In this document: piece by piece, positions 1 through 8,369 of the stretch
Layout of the letters: every line of letters starts with the position of its first letter
How positions within the stretch are numbered: the stretch's first letter is position 1
Assembly: GCA_035551675.1 (NCBI GenBank)
Contig: DASZMV010000018.1
Coordinates: 120,504 to 184,503 of the forward strand
Length of the DNA stretch: 64,000 nucleotides
Source: JAFECT01 sp035551675
Lineage (GTDB): Bacteria; Pseudomonadota; Alphaproteobacteria; Caulobacterales; Caulobacteraceae
Direction: 5' to 3'
The notes under the pieces: generated by a model
Told to the model about the DNA's origin: nothing
Seen by the model: only the letters and a program-made list of their open reading frames with translations
The model's database searches: none
Position numbers and translations under genes: made by a program

Positions 1-206
1 AGGTTGGCCGCCATCTGAAACACGTACGGATCGGGCCGCTCCGATCTCAGGGTCGAGCCGTGAGCGGCGAGGCGCATCAGCACCTCCTGCGTCAAGTCCT
101 CCGACTCGGCGTGGTCATGCAGACGGCGCAAGAAGAACGCCATGAGCGCCGGCCGAAACCGCCTGCTCAACTGACCGATATCGACCTGCGTCTCAGTCTG
201 CACCAA
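1..206 (-). CDS. ECF-type sigma factor, N-terminal part (cut by window edge)
   Basis: Reading leftward off the edge, the frame encodes an extracytoplasmic-function sigma-70 region 2. It contains RRFRPALMAFFLRR, then SEDLTQEVLMRLA (the D-L-T-Q-E core-binding helix) and DPYVFQMAANL. This pattern is typical of FecI-like or general ECF factors that direct RNA polymerase to a small regulon. The start is not certain. TTG at 206 has an AAGG Shine-Dalgarno 8 nt upstream; GTG at 203 and an open frame back to GTG at 278 are alternatives. It is divergent from the amidase gene, so the 207-393 gap probably holds both promoters. The -10/-35 binding domains (the rest of region 2 and region 4) lie outside the window. 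Confidence 0.75.
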   Translation of the reverse strand, partial: MVQTETQVDIGQLSRRFRPALMAFFLRRLHDHAESEDLTQEVLMRLAAHGSTLRSERPDPYVFQMAAN

Positions 207-393
207 CCCGAAACCCTTGCACGCCCGGGCGGGCGCTATGGAATAATACGCATCGTCGCGCGAAATCCCCTCCCGCACGCCCCAATGCCGCCCGAGTGGC
301 GGGTAAAGCTGGCGGTGGAGGGGCCTGACGCCTTGCGTCCCAAGGGGGAATTGCGCGAGGAAGGGTTTGGGGACCTTCAATGGGCAGAGGCTG

Positions 394-1881
394 ATGACGA
401 TGACGCTCGACCGGCGCACGCTTCTCTACGGCCTGGCCGCGACCGCGCCGCTGGCGGCGAGCGCCTGTTCGCCGATCTCGAACCTGATCCACGGCGACCT
501 GGCCTGGACCGACGCCACCGGGACCGCGGAACTGATCCGCAAGCGCCAGATCAGCGCGCGCGAGGTGGTGCAGGGCGCGATCGATCGAGCCAACGCGGTC
601 AATCCCAAGCTCAACTTCCTGGTCACGGCCGATTTCGAGCGGGCGCTGAAGCGGGCCGGCGGCGAGCTCGCCGGGCCGTTCGCCGGCGTGCCCACCCTGA
701 TCAAAGACCTCTACGACCTGGAGGGCCTGCCGACCAAGAACGGCGCGCGCGCCCTCGCCCACGCGCCGCCGGTCAAGGCGTCCGAGCCGGTCGTCGCGGC
801 CTTTCTGGCGGCGGGCTTCATCCCCATCGGCAAGTCCTCGACGCCCGAATTCGGCTCGCTGCCGACAACCGAGCCCCTGGCGGGCGGGCCGACGCGCAAT
901 CCCTGGGACCTGACGCGGTCGTCGGGCGGATCCTCGGGCGGGTCGGCGGCAGCGGTCGCGGCCGGCGTGGTGCCGGTCGCCCAGGCCAGCGACGGCGGCG
1001 GCTCGATCCGCATCCCGGCCTCGTGCTGTGGCCTGTTCGGCCTGAAGCCGTCGCGCGGGCGGATGATCGGCTCGACCGACAGCCTCAAGGAACTCTCGGT
1101 GAAAAACTGCGAGGCGCGCACCGTGCGCGACGCCGCCGGCGTGTTCGCCGCCCTCGAAAAGACCGGCGATGGCGCAACCCTGCCCGCCGTGGGCCTGGTC
1201 AAGGGACCCAACACCCGTCGACTGAAGATCGGCTGGATCGCGGCCGATCCCAACGGCCGGCCCGCCGACAAGCCGGTCGCCGACGCCACCCAAAAGGCGG
1301 CCGACCTGTGCAAGCGGCTCGGCCACACGGTCGAACCCATGGTCTGGCCGACGCTCTCCAAGGATTTCACCCAGGCATTCCTGGTGCTGTGGGCCGCCCG
1401 CTCGCCCGAGATCGTCCAGGGCGTCGCCAAGGCGCTGGGCCGCGCGCCCGGCCCGCAGGACCTCGAGCCCTTCACCCTAGGCATGGCGCGCGCCTCGGCG
1501 GCCCTGCCGGCCGGGGCGGTCGACCGGGCGATGGCGACCGTGGCCACCGGGGCCAAGGGTTACCTCAGCCTGTTTGAGCGCTACGACGTGGTGCTGACCC
1601 CGGTGCTGTCGAGCGCGCCTCCCAAACTGGGCTGGACGCGCGGCGATGTACCCTATGACACGCTCATTGAGCGCCTGATCGAGTATGTGGGATACACCCC
1701 CATCGTGAACGTGGCCGGAAACACGGCTATGAGCGTGCCTCTATCGTGGACCGACGCCGGGCTTCCGGTGGGCGCCCACTTCGCCGCAGCCCCCGGCCAG
1801 GAGCGAACCCTGTTCGAACTGGCTTTCGAATTGGAGAGGGCGCAGCCCTGGGCCGACAAGAAACCGCCCGTGCACGCCTGA
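394..1881 (+). CDS. Amidase signature family hydrolase, exported (Tat/lipoprotein-like)
   Basis: The protein is about 495 aa and hydrolyses an amide bond; the substrate is not predictable. The Ser-cisSer-Lys triad is visible: Lys in PTLIKDLYD, the cis-Ser in the Gly/Ser-rich stretch SSGGSSGGSAAAVAAG, and the nucleophile Ser in DGGGSIRIPASCCG. The N-terminus has a twin-arginine (DRRTLLYG) followed by a hydrophobic stretch and LAASAC, which resembles a lipobox, so it is probably exported folded and perhaps lipidated. ATG at 394 is used; ATG at 400 has the better-spaced AGAGG. Such exported amidases are often annotated as AtzF/GatA-like, but the export signal argues against GatA of the tRNA amidotransferase. 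Confidence 0.88.
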   Translation: MTMTLDRRTLLYGLAATAPLAASACSPISNLIHGDLAWTDATGTAELIRKRQISAREVVQGAIDRANAVNPKLNFLVTADFERALKRAGGELAGPFAGVPTLIKDLYDLEGLPTKNGARALAHAPPVKASEPVVAAFLAAGFIPIGKSSTPEFGSLPTTEPLAGGPTRNPWDLTRSSGGSSGGSAAAVAAGVVPVAQASDGGGSIRIPASCCGLFGLKPSRGRMIGSTDSLKELSVKNCEARTVRDAAGVFAALEKTGDGATLPAVGLVKGPNTRRLKIGWIAADPNGRPADKPVADATQKAADLCKRLGHTVEPMVWPTLSKDFTQAFLVLWAARSPEIVQGVAKALGRAPGPQDLEPFTLGMARASAALPAGAVDRAMATVATGAKGYLSLFERYDVVLTPVLSSAPPKLGWTRGDVPYDTLIERLIEYVGYTPIVNVAGNTAMSVPLSWTDAGLPVGAHFAAAPGQERTLFELAFELERAQPWADKKPPVHA

Positions 1882-1906
1882 CCTCAAGACCATTGGTGAG
1901 ACCGAG

Positions 1907-2434
1907 ATGAAACGAACGATCCTTCTTCTGGCGGCGGCGTCCCTGTTCAGCGCGGGTCTCGGAGCCTGCATGCACCATGGCCCGCGCGTCGCGCTCGGCA
2001 GGAAATCGGTGGTGATGGCCGGGGCGCCCAAGGCGGCGCCCGGCATGGACTGGCGCTTCGCCCCCGAGGGCGATGACGCCGCGCTGATCTACGGCGGCGC
2101 AAAAGGCGGCGACGTGAAGCTGATGCTCGCCTGCGCGCACAAGTCGGGATCGGTCAGCATCGGCCAGCCGGTCGCCGATCTGCCCGAAGGCGCACACGCG
2201 ATGACGCTCGTCTCCGGCTCGGTGCGTTCCACCGACGAGGGCGTGGTCCAGGCGGCGCCGTCCAATCCGGACCTGCAGGTCTTGACCATCAAGCTCAACA
2301 CCATGGCGCCGATCGTCCAGGCCTTCGAAACCCGCGGCTGGATCAGCGTGCCCAACGGTAGCGACCGCCTGGTTCACATGGTCCCGCACGCGGGCAACCG
2401 CGCGGTGCACCAGTTCTTCGCGTTCTGCGAGTGA
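1907..2434 (+). CDS. Putative lipoprotein of unknown function
   Basis: This is a 175-aa protein with an N-terminal hydrophobic segment ending in AGLGAC, a reasonable lipobox, so it is probably anchored in a membrane facing the periplasm. The mature part is a compact mixed domain with no motif I recognise. It follows the amidase by 25 bp and may be cotranscribed with it. A good intrinsic terminator lies 54 bp after its stop. Confidence 0.7.
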   Translation: MKRTILLLAAASLFSAGLGACMHHGPRVALGRKSVVMAGAPKAAPGMDWRFAPEGDDAALIYGGAKGGDVKLMLACAHKSGSVSIGQPVADLPEGAHAMTLVSGSVRSTDEGVVQAAPSNPDLQVLTIKLNTMAPIVQAFETRGWISVPNGSDRLVHMVPHAGNRAVHQFFAFCE

Positions 2435-2443
2435 TGCGGGGCT

Positions 2444-2706
2444 GAAGAGAGTCCACGGACCACACGGAAATCACGGAAATAGCTAAGAGGCCGGCCGCGT
2501 CGATATTGCCGGCCTTTTTGTTTGCCCACGAAAAACACGAAAAGCACGAAAACGCTTATCTCCGCCGCGTCGCAGACGCGGCTTAGATTGACGGGCGCTG
2601 CGCGCCAAAGCTCTGAAGCACGACACGTTCGTGATTTTCGTGGGCAATTCTTCTTACGAAGCGCGAGGCGTCCGTGCTTTCCGTGTGGTCCGTGGACTCT
2701 CTTCTC
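2444..2706. repeat. MITE/REPIN-like element with two nested inverted repeats
   Basis: The outer arms 2444-2475 and 2671-2706 are near-perfect inverted copies; their shared core contains GTCCACGGACCACACGGAAA. Inside them is a second pair, 2522-2541 and 2628-2647 (19 of 20 positions pair), built on TTGCCCACGAAAAACACGAA. A small hairpin CGCGTC-GCA-GACGCG lies near the centre at 2566-2580. There is no coding potential. The right arm abuts the dxs stop codon at 2707. The CACGAA/CACGGA phrasing is of the kind found in dispersed intergenic repeats, so other genomic copies are likely. Confidence 0.7.
2488..2520 (+). terminator. Rho-independent terminator after the lipoprotein gene
   Basis: An 8-bp perfect stem, AGGCCGGC at 2488-2495 pairing with GCCGGCCT at 2508-2515, has a 12-nt loop and is followed directly by a T run. 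On the + strand it would end transcription of the amidase/lipoprotein unit. It lies inside the larger nested inverted-repeat element at 2444-2706. Confidence 0.75.
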
Positions 2707-4620
2707 TTAGGCGCGGACGGCCTTCGATGTCGCGTCGATGCCCAGCGCGTTCAGCGCGCTTCTCGCGATGCCTTCGGCGTCGAGGCCGGCGACCGCGTAC
2801 ATGACTTCGGGTTTGTCCTGGTCCTGGAAGACGTCGGGAAGGACCAGGGTGCGGATTTTCAGGCCGCGGTCGAGCGCACCCTTGTCGGCGAGGAATTGCA
2901 GGACGAAGGCGCCGAAGCCGCCGACGGCGCCTTCCTCGACGGTCACGATGGCTTCGTGTTCACGCGCGAGCCGCAGGATGAGGTCTTCGTCGAGCGGCTT
3001 GGCGAAGCGGGCGTCGGCGACGGTGGTCGAGACGCCGCGGGCGGCGAGCAGATCCGCGGCCTTCAGCGAGGCTTCCAGCCGCGTGCCGAGCGAGAGGATG
3101 GCGACGGTTGAGCCTTCCTTCAGGATGCGGCCCTTGCCGATTTCCAGCGGCGCGGAGAGTTCCGGAATTTCGACGCCGACACCGTCGCCGCGCGGGTAGC
3201 GGAAGGCTGACGGGCGGTCGTCGATTTCACAGGCCGTCGCGATCATCGCGGCCAGTTCGGCTTCGTCGGCGGCGGCCATCAGCACGAAGCCCGGCAGGGC
3301 GCCGAGATAGCCGATGTCGAAGGAGCCCGCGTGCGTGGGGCCGTCGGCGCCGACCAGGCCCGCGCGGTCCATGGCGAAGCGCACCGGCAGACGCTGGATG
3401 GCGACGTCGTGCACGACCTGGTCGTAGCCGCGTTGCAGGAACGTTGAATAGATCGCAGCGAACGGCTTCATGCCCGCCGCGGCAAGACCGGCGGCAAACG
3501 TCACCGCGTGTTGTTCGGCGATGCCGACGTCGAAGGTGCGTTCGGGAAAGCGTTCGCCGAAGATGTCGAGGCCGGTGCCCGACGGCATGGCGGCGGTGAT
3601 GGCGACGATGGAGGGATCGCGTTCGGCGCGCTTGATCAGTTCGTTGCCGAACACCTTGGTGTAGGACGGCGCGTTGGATTGCGCCTTGGCCTGTTTGCCG
3701 GTGACGACGTCGAACTTGACCACGCCGTGGTACTTGTCGGCGGCGTCTTCGGCGGGCGGATAGCCCTTGCCCTTGCGGGTGACGACGTGAACCAGCACCG
3801 GCTTGTTGTCGACGGCGGCGGCGTTCCTCAACACCGGGATCAACTGATCCAGATCGTGACCGTCGATGGGACCAACGTAGTAGAAGCCGAGTTCTTCGAA
3901 GAAGGTGCCGCCGGTGACCATGCCGCGGGCGAACTCCTCCGCCTTCTTCGCAGCCTTCGCCATCGGCTTGGGCAGGTGTCCGGCGACCGACTTGCCGAAC
4001 TTGCGGAAGGAGCGGTAGGCGCCGCCGGACACCAGCTTGGCAAGGTAGTTCGACATGCCGCCGACCGGCGATGCGATCGACATGTCGTTGTCGTTCAGCA
4101 CCACAATCAGGCGCGTGGTGGTGGGCGCCGCTTGGTTCATCGCCTCATAGGCCATGCCCGCGCTCATCGAACCGTCGCCGATGACGGCGACGACGTTGTT
4201 GTTCTCGCCCTTGAGGTCGCGCGCGGCGCAGAAGCCGAGCGCGGCGGAGATGGACGTCGCCGCATGCGCGGCGCCGAAGGGGTCGTACGTGCTCTCGGCG
4301 CGCTTGGTGAACCCGGAAAGGCCCCCGCCCTGGCGCAGGGTGCGGATACGGTCGCGGCGGCCGGTCAGGATCTTGTGCGGATAGGCCTGGTGGCCGACGT
4401 CCCAGATCACGATGTCCCGGGGCGTATCGAACACCGCATGCAGCGCCACCGTAAGCTCGACCACGCCCAGACCCGCGCCCAGGTGTCCCCCGGTCTGGCT
4501 GACCGCGTCGATGGTCTCGGCGCGAAGCTCGTCGGCGACCTGCTTAAGCTCGGGAAGGGTGAAGGAACGCAGGTCCGCGGGCTCGTGGACCTTGTCGAGC
4601 AAAGGGGTGTCTAAGGACAT
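2707..4620 (-). CDS. dxs: 1-deoxy-D-xylulose-5-phosphate synthase
   Basis: This is a full-length 637-aa thiamine-diphosphate enzyme that condenses pyruvate and glyceraldehyde 3-phosphate to DXP, the first step of the MEP isoprenoid pathway. Visible family features are GHLGAGLGVVELTVALH near residue 45, the ThDP/Mg motif GDGSMSAGMAYEAMN around residue 150, and the transketolase-like pyrimidine domain with DRAGLVGADGPTHAG near residue 420. It is the last gene of a leftward run xseB-ispA-dxs and follows ispA by about 40 bp. A GGGGAAAGAG ribosome-binding region precedes the ATG. Confidence 0.97.
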   Translation of the reverse strand: MSLDTPLLDKVHEPADLRSFTLPELKQVADELRAETIDAVSQTGGHLGAGLGVVELTVALHAVFDTPRDIVIWDVGHQAYPHKILTGRRDRIRTLRQGGGLSGFTKRAESTYDPFGAAHAATSISAALGFCAARDLKGENNNVVAVIGDGSMSAGMAYEAMNQAAPTTTRLIVVLNDNDMSIASPVGGMSNYLAKLVSGGAYRSFRKFGKSVAGHLPKPMAKAAKKAEEFARGMVTGGTFFEELGFYYVGPIDGHDLDQLIPVLRNAAAVDNKPVLVHVVTRKGKGYPPAEDAADKYHGVVKFDVVTGKQAKAQSNAPSYTKVFGNELIKRAERDPSIVAITAAMPSGTGLDIFGERFPERTFDVGIAEQHAVTFAAGLAAAGMKPFAAIYSTFLQRGYDQVVHDVAIQRLPVRFAMDRAGLVGADGPTHAGSFDIGYLGALPGFVLMAAADEAELAAMIATACEIDDRPSAFRYPRGDGVGVEIPELSAPLEIGKGRILKEGSTVAILSLGTRLEASLKAADLLAARGVSTTVADARFAKPLDEDLILRLAREHEAIVTVEEGAVGGFGAFVLQFLADKGALDRGLKIRTLVLPDVFQDQDKPEVMYAVAGLDAEGIARSALNALGIDATSKAVRA

Positions 4621-4659
4621 CTTGTCTCTTTCCCCAAACTCGGGGCGGGGGCGGACCCG

Positions 4660-5574
4660 TTACGACCTGCGCTGTAGCACGAAGTCGACGCTGGCTCGCA
4701 GGAATTTGGCGTCGTCGTCGAACAAATCCAGATGGGCCCGCGCCTGTTCCGCCAGGAGGTCCACCCGCTCGCGCGCCGCGTCCACGCCCAGGAGGGTGAC
4801 GAAGTTGGTCTTGCCCTTGGCGGCGTCCTTGCCCTTGGCGGCCTTGCCCAACAAGTCCTCGTCGCCCTCGGCGTCCAGCAGGTCGTCGACGATCTGGTAG
4901 GCGAGGCCGAGGTCGTTGGCGAACATCATCAGGGCGGAGCGTTCGCCGTCGGGCGCCTGGGCCACGATCAGGGGAATTTCGAAGGCGAAGGCGATCAGCG
5001 CGCCGGTCTTCAGCCGCTGCATCCGGGCCACTCCGCCCAGGTCCTCGCGCACGCCCAGGAGGTCGATCATCTGGCCGCCGGCCATGCCCTTGGCCCCGGC
5101 GGCGACGGCCAGTTTGCGCACCAGCTCGCCACGGATCTTGGGATCGTCGGAGGTGTCGGGGTGGGCCATGATTTCGAAGGCGGCGGAATGCAGCGCATCG
5201 CCGACGAGCACGGCCGTCGCTTCGTCATAGGCCTTGTGCACGGTCGGACGGCCGCGGCGCATGTCGTCGTCGTCCATGCACGGCAGGTCGTCGTGCACGA
5301 GACTGTAAGCATGCACGCATTCGAGCGCGCACGCCGCGCGCAGTACGGCGCGATCTTCCGCGTCGAACATGCGTCCGGTTTCGATGGCGAAGAAGGGTCG
5401 CAGGCGCTTGCCGGGACCAAGCGCCGCGTAACGCATCGCCTCGGTCAGTCTCTGTTCCGGGCCGTCGGCGCGCGGCAAGAGTTGATCGAGTGCGACGGTG
5501 ACGACGTCGGCCGCTTCGGCGACGCGTTCGGCCACCTGATCAAGGAGCGTGGTTTTGGGAAGGACCGCGCTCAA
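4660..5574 (-). CDS. ispA: Polyprenyl synthetase (farnesyl diphosphate synthase)
   Basis: This 304-aa trans-isoprenyl diphosphate synthase uses IPP plus DMAPP/GPP to give FPP (possibly GGPP) in the cytoplasm. The first aspartate-rich motif is within LVHDDLPCMDDDDMRRG and the second is VDDLLDAEGD, as in bacterial FPP synthases. The start is TTG at 5574, 7 bp beyond the xseB stop, with GAGGG just upstream, so translation is probably coupled to xseB. The position between xseB and dxs is the classic proteobacterial arrangement. Confidence 0.93.
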   Translation of the reverse strand: MSAVLPKTTLLDQVAERVAEAADVVTVALDQLLPRADGPEQRLTEAMRYAALGPGKRLRPFFAIETGRMFDAEDRAVLRAACALECVHAYSLVHDDLPCMDDDDMRRGRPTVHKAYDEATAVLVGDALHSAAFEIMAHPDTSDDPKIRGELVRKLAVAAGAKGMAGGQMIDLLGVREDLGGVARMQRLKTGALIAFAFEIPLIVAQAPDGERSALMMFANDLGLAYQIVDDLLDAEGDEDLLGKAAKGKDAAKGKTNFVTLLGVDAARERVDLLAEQARAHLDLFDDDAKFLRASVDFVLQRRS

Positions 5575-5581
5575 CGCACCC

Positions 5582-5827
5582 TCACTCGAACGTCGCGGGT
5601 TCGACCGCCTTGGCTTCGCCGCCGACGCCGACGACGATCTTTTCGACGCGCAGACGCGCGGCTTCGAGTTTCGCTTCGCAGTGCGCCTTCAGCTTGGCGC
5701 CGCGTTCGTACTTCTCGATCGAGGCTTCCAGCGGCGCCTGGCCGGATTCCAGATCGGATACGATCTGTTCCAGTTCCTTCAGCGCTTCCTCGAACGAAAG
5801 CTGGGCGATGTCTTTGGTGTCAGCCAT
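5582..5827 (-). CDS. xseB: Exodeoxyribonuclease VII small subunit
   Basis: This 81-aa subunit of ExoVII starts MADTKDIAQLSFEEALKELE and carries the family pattern FEEALKELEQIVSDLESG, with PLEASIEKYERG after it. It binds the large subunit XseA, which is not in this window, to make a single-strand DNA exonuclease. ATG at 5827 is chosen; the reading frame stays open to 5899, but that extension is proline-rich and does not match the family. It sits immediately before ispA. Confidence 0.93.
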   Translation of the reverse strand: MADTKDIAQLSFEEALKELEQIVSDLESGQAPLEASIEKYERGAKLKAHCEAKLEAARLRVEKIVVGVGGEAKAVEPATFE

Positions 5828-5938
5828 GGGGGGCGTCGGGCATGGGGGAGGCCGGCGGTTGCAAAGCGGCAAACTAGACGGGTGATATGGCGCCCGCAAT
5901 CTATGTGTTTGGCTAAGTGTTTTGGGGCGACGCGGAAG

Positions 5939-6586
5939 TCAGACGCCGCGCTTCTCGAACCGGCGGGTCGACCAGTAACGATAACCCTCGTTGCGGACCA
6001 GCTTCCAGCCCATCCGCTTCAGGTCCGCACCTATCATATGATTAAAAAAACCGTGGGCGAGGACCAGGACGTCGCGTCCCTCCTCGGCCAGGGCGGCCAG
6101 GGTTTGGGCGGCCTTCAGCGAGCGGGCCTTGGCCTGCGCATAGGTCTCCTGGCCTTCGGTGTGGTTGAACGCCCACCACCAAAACCGGGCGACGCCCCCC
6201 CAATAGCGCGGCGACAGCTTGATGAACGACGGCAGGTTGGGCGGCGGCAGGGGCGCCTCGACGAACAGCGGATCCTCCACGAACGGCCGCTCGCCGCAGA
6301 CGGCGCGCGCGGTCTCGATGGAGCGCGGACGGCTGGAGGAGAAGACCGCGTGGGCGTTGCGCGCCGTGCGCTTCAGATGCCGGGGCGGGACCTGCCCTTC
6401 GAGCAGGCCGACGCCCTCGTAGGTCCCCCACCAGTCGCGGTAGCCGGCCGAATCGAGGCGCACCCGCCGCGACAGCGCGGGCTCGCCGTGACGGGCCAGG
6501 ATTATGGCGCCCGGCTTGACCGCGGCGGGCTCAGTGGAATCACGGGAGGCCTGGGGCCGTGCGGTGTCCAGCGTTTCGATCGCCAT
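5939..6586 (-). CDS. Histidine phosphatase (phosphoglycerate mutase-like) family protein
   Basis: This is a protein of about 215 aa with the branch-1 histidine phosphatase signature LARHGEPALS near residue 28 (the phospho-accepting His in RHG) and a C-terminal second His in LVLAHGFFNHMIG. The substrate is unknown; the aromatic-rich middle (RYWGGVARFWWWAFNH) is unlike glycolytic mutase. ATG at 6586 gives MAIETLD and lies 35 bp after the deacetylase gene, so the two are likely cotranscribed. Confidence 0.8.
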   Translation of the reverse strand: MAIETLDTARPQASRDSTEPAAVKPGAIILARHGEPALSRRVRLDSAGYRDWWGTYEGVGLLEGQVPPRHLKRTARNAHAVFSSSRPRSIETARAVCGERPFVEDPLFVEAPLPPPNLPSFIKLSPRYWGGVARFWWWAFNHTEGQETYAQAKARSLKAAQTLAALAEEGRDVLVLAHGFFNHMIGADLKRMGWKLVRNEGYRYWSTRRFEKRGV

Positions 6587-6621
6587 GCCCTTGAGCCGGG
6601 TCGCCTCAGTCGCGACGGAGC

Positions 6622-7545
6622 TCACGCCTCCTGCAACGCCCGCACGTGCGCCGCGGCCGAACGGCCCAGCGCCTCCAGGTCGTAACCGCCCTCGAGGGAC
6701 GAAACAACCCGGCCCCGGGCCGCAGGGCGGGACGCCTCGACCACCGCGCGGGTGGCCCAGGCGTAGTCCTCGGCCTCCAGCGACTGGTGCGCGAGCGGAT
6801 CGCGGCGGTGGGCGTCGAAACCGGCGGAGATCAGCACCAGGTCGGGGCGGAACGCATCCAACGCCGAGAGAATGCGAGTTTCGAACTGGCGCCGCCACAG
6901 CTCGCGCGCCGCGTGCGGCGGCACGGTGGCGTTGCAGATGTTGCCCACGCCGGTGAAGCTTTCCGGGCCGGTGCCGGGATAGAGCGGCGACTGGTGGATG
7001 GAGCCGAGAAACAGGGTGTCGTCTTCGGCGAAGGCGGCCTCGGTGCCGTTGCCGTGGTGGACGTCGAAGTCGACCACCGCGACGCGGTTGAGCCCCAGCG
7101 ACTGCGCCGCGCGCGCGCCGACCGCGACCGAAGAGAACAGGCAAAAGCCCATCGCCGTATCCGGCGTCGCGTGATGGCCGGGCGGCCGCACCGCGCAGAA
7201 GGCGCGATCGGTCTCGCCGTTGGCGACCGCGCGCACCGCTTGAACGACAGCGCCGGCGGCAAGGCGCGCGGCGCGGATGCTGCCGGGCGAAAGGGTCGTG
7301 TCGGCGTCGAGGCTGCGCACGCCGGACGCGGGCGAGGCGTCGATCAGGCGTTTGACGTAGGCGGCGGGATGCACGCGTTCGAGGTCTTCGACGCTCGCTT
7401 CGGCGGCGTCGCGACGGTCGATGTCGAGGCTCGTGTCCGCGTCGAGCCCGCCCAACACCGCATGCAGCCGCTCCGGCCGCTCCGGATGCCCCGCGCCGGG
7501 GCGGTGGTCCAGCATGTCGGGATGGGTGAAGAGCGCGACGGTCAT
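6622..7545 (-). CDS. Histone deacetylase-like (class II HDAC/acetoin utilisation) amidohydrolase
   Basis: This 307-aa zinc enzyme of the HDAC/AcuC/acetylpolyamine amidohydrolase family removes acetyl groups from lysine or polyamine substrates. It shows the diagnostic RPPGHHATPDTAMGFC (tandem catalytic histidines), the zinc ligands in VDFDVHHGNGTE, and the last zinc Asp in SAGFDAHRRDPL. The C-terminal SLEGGYDLEAL is also typical. It is the first gene of the leftward block running into the isoprenoid genes. Its real substrate in the cell cannot be read from the sequence. Confidence 0.93.
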   Translation of the reverse strand: MTVALFTHPDMLDHRPGAGHPERPERLHAVLGGLDADTSLDIDRRDAAEASVEDLERVHPAAYVKRLIDASPASGVRSLDADTTLSPGSIRAARLAAGAVVQAVRAVANGETDRAFCAVRPPGHHATPDTAMGFCLFSSVAVGARAAQSLGLNRVAVVDFDVHHGNGTEAAFAEDDTLFLGSIHQSPLYPGTGPESFTGVGNICNATVPPHAARELWRRQFETRILSALDAFRPDLVLISAGFDAHRRDPLAHQSLEAEDYAWATRAVVEASRPAARGRVVSSLEGGYDLEALGRSAAAHVRALQEA

Positions 7546-7590
7546 GGGGCGGAGTGTAGCGGTCTTGGTTTACCGAGGAAGCAGACAATT

Positions 7591-7740
7591 GGTCTCCTTC
7601 TCCCGGTCGGGTGGCGCGAAGCGCCGGTTAAGGGGAAGGGACGGGACAGAAAAAATCGCACCGTCGATGACGTTAGTTCGCCTTCGACCCCCGTACCCCC
7701 TCATCCGGTCCTTCGGACCACCTTCTCCCATGGGAGAAGG
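7591..7740. repeat. REP-like palindromic repeats between HDAC and GNAT genes
   Basis: The divergent intergenic space contains a perfect 20-bp palindrome CCTTCTCCCATGGGAGAAGG at 7721-7740. It is preceded by a small hairpin GGTCC-TTC-GGACC at 7707-7719, and another CTCCTTCTCCC-type fragment lies around 7595-7640. These look like pieces of a dispersed extragenic palindromic repeat. No coding sequence was seen there. Confidence 0.5.
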
Positions 7741-7798
7741 AACTCCTGTGGGCCCGACAGCACTTTAACTGCCCTCGCTCGCCCGCTATTCCTGAGAC

Positions 7799-8314
7799 AT
7801 GAGCTACACCATCCGACCAGCCGGCCCCGACGACGCGCCCCTGCTGTCGCGGCTGGCGCGCGAGACGTTCACCGAGACCTTCGGCCACCTCTATCCGGCC
7901 GAGGACCTGAACGCCTTCCTCGACGGCTCCTACGCGGTCGAGATCCTGCGCCGCCAACTGGCCGCGCCGCGCCAGCAGTGGCTGATCGCCGAGGACGCCG
8001 CGGGCCAAGCGGTCGGCTATGCCCAGGCCGGCCCCTGCGCCCTGCCCCACGACGCTGTCAGCGACGCCCACGGCGAGTTGAAACGCATCTACATCCGCCG
8101 CACCGCCCAGGGGACCGGCCTCGGACGCGAACTGATGGACCGGTCGCTGGCCTGGATCGACGAAACCTTCGACGGCCCGGTGTGGATCGGCGTCTGGAGC
8201 GAAAACATCAAGGCGCAGCGGCTGTACGAGCGCTACGGGTTTGCCAAGGCCGGCGCCTACGAGTTCGCGGTCGGCAGCGTGCGGGACCACGAGTTCATCT
8301 TGATGCGGAGCTGA
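7799..8314 (+). CDS. GNAT family N-acetyltransferase
   Basis: This 171-aa acetyl-CoA-dependent transferase begins IRPAGPDDAPLLSRLARETF, the common GNAT N-terminal pattern. It has beta-strand 4 ELKRIYIRRTAQGTGLGREL with the Q-x-x-G-x-G/A acetyl-CoA loop (residues about 100-115), and motif B NIKAQRLYERYGF. The acceptor is not predictable; it could be a small molecule, a peptide or a ribosomal protein N-terminus. The leftward gene upstream is divergent and the repeat region separates them. Confidence 0.9.
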   Translation: MSYTIRPAGPDDAPLLSRLARETFTETFGHLYPAEDLNAFLDGSYAVEILRRQLAAPRQQWLIAEDAAGQAVGYAQAGPCALPHDAVSDAHGELKRIYIRRTAQGTGLGRELMDRSLAWIDETFDGPVWIGVWSENIKAQRLYERYGFAKAGAYEFAVGSVRDHEFILMRS

Positions 8315-8369
8315 GGATGGCGTCGTTTTCGCCGCAATTGGCTGCATCAGCCCGGCGGGAGCCAAACCC

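Noticed and set aside
60..1577. Long open frames on the + strand overlapping the amidase in another frame
   Set aside because: Arg/Gly-rich shadow translation typical of high-GC DNA; the amidase frame has the family motifs.
2522..2710. 62-codon frame inside the nested inverted repeat
   Set aside because: It lies wholly within repeat DNA and has no protein-like composition.
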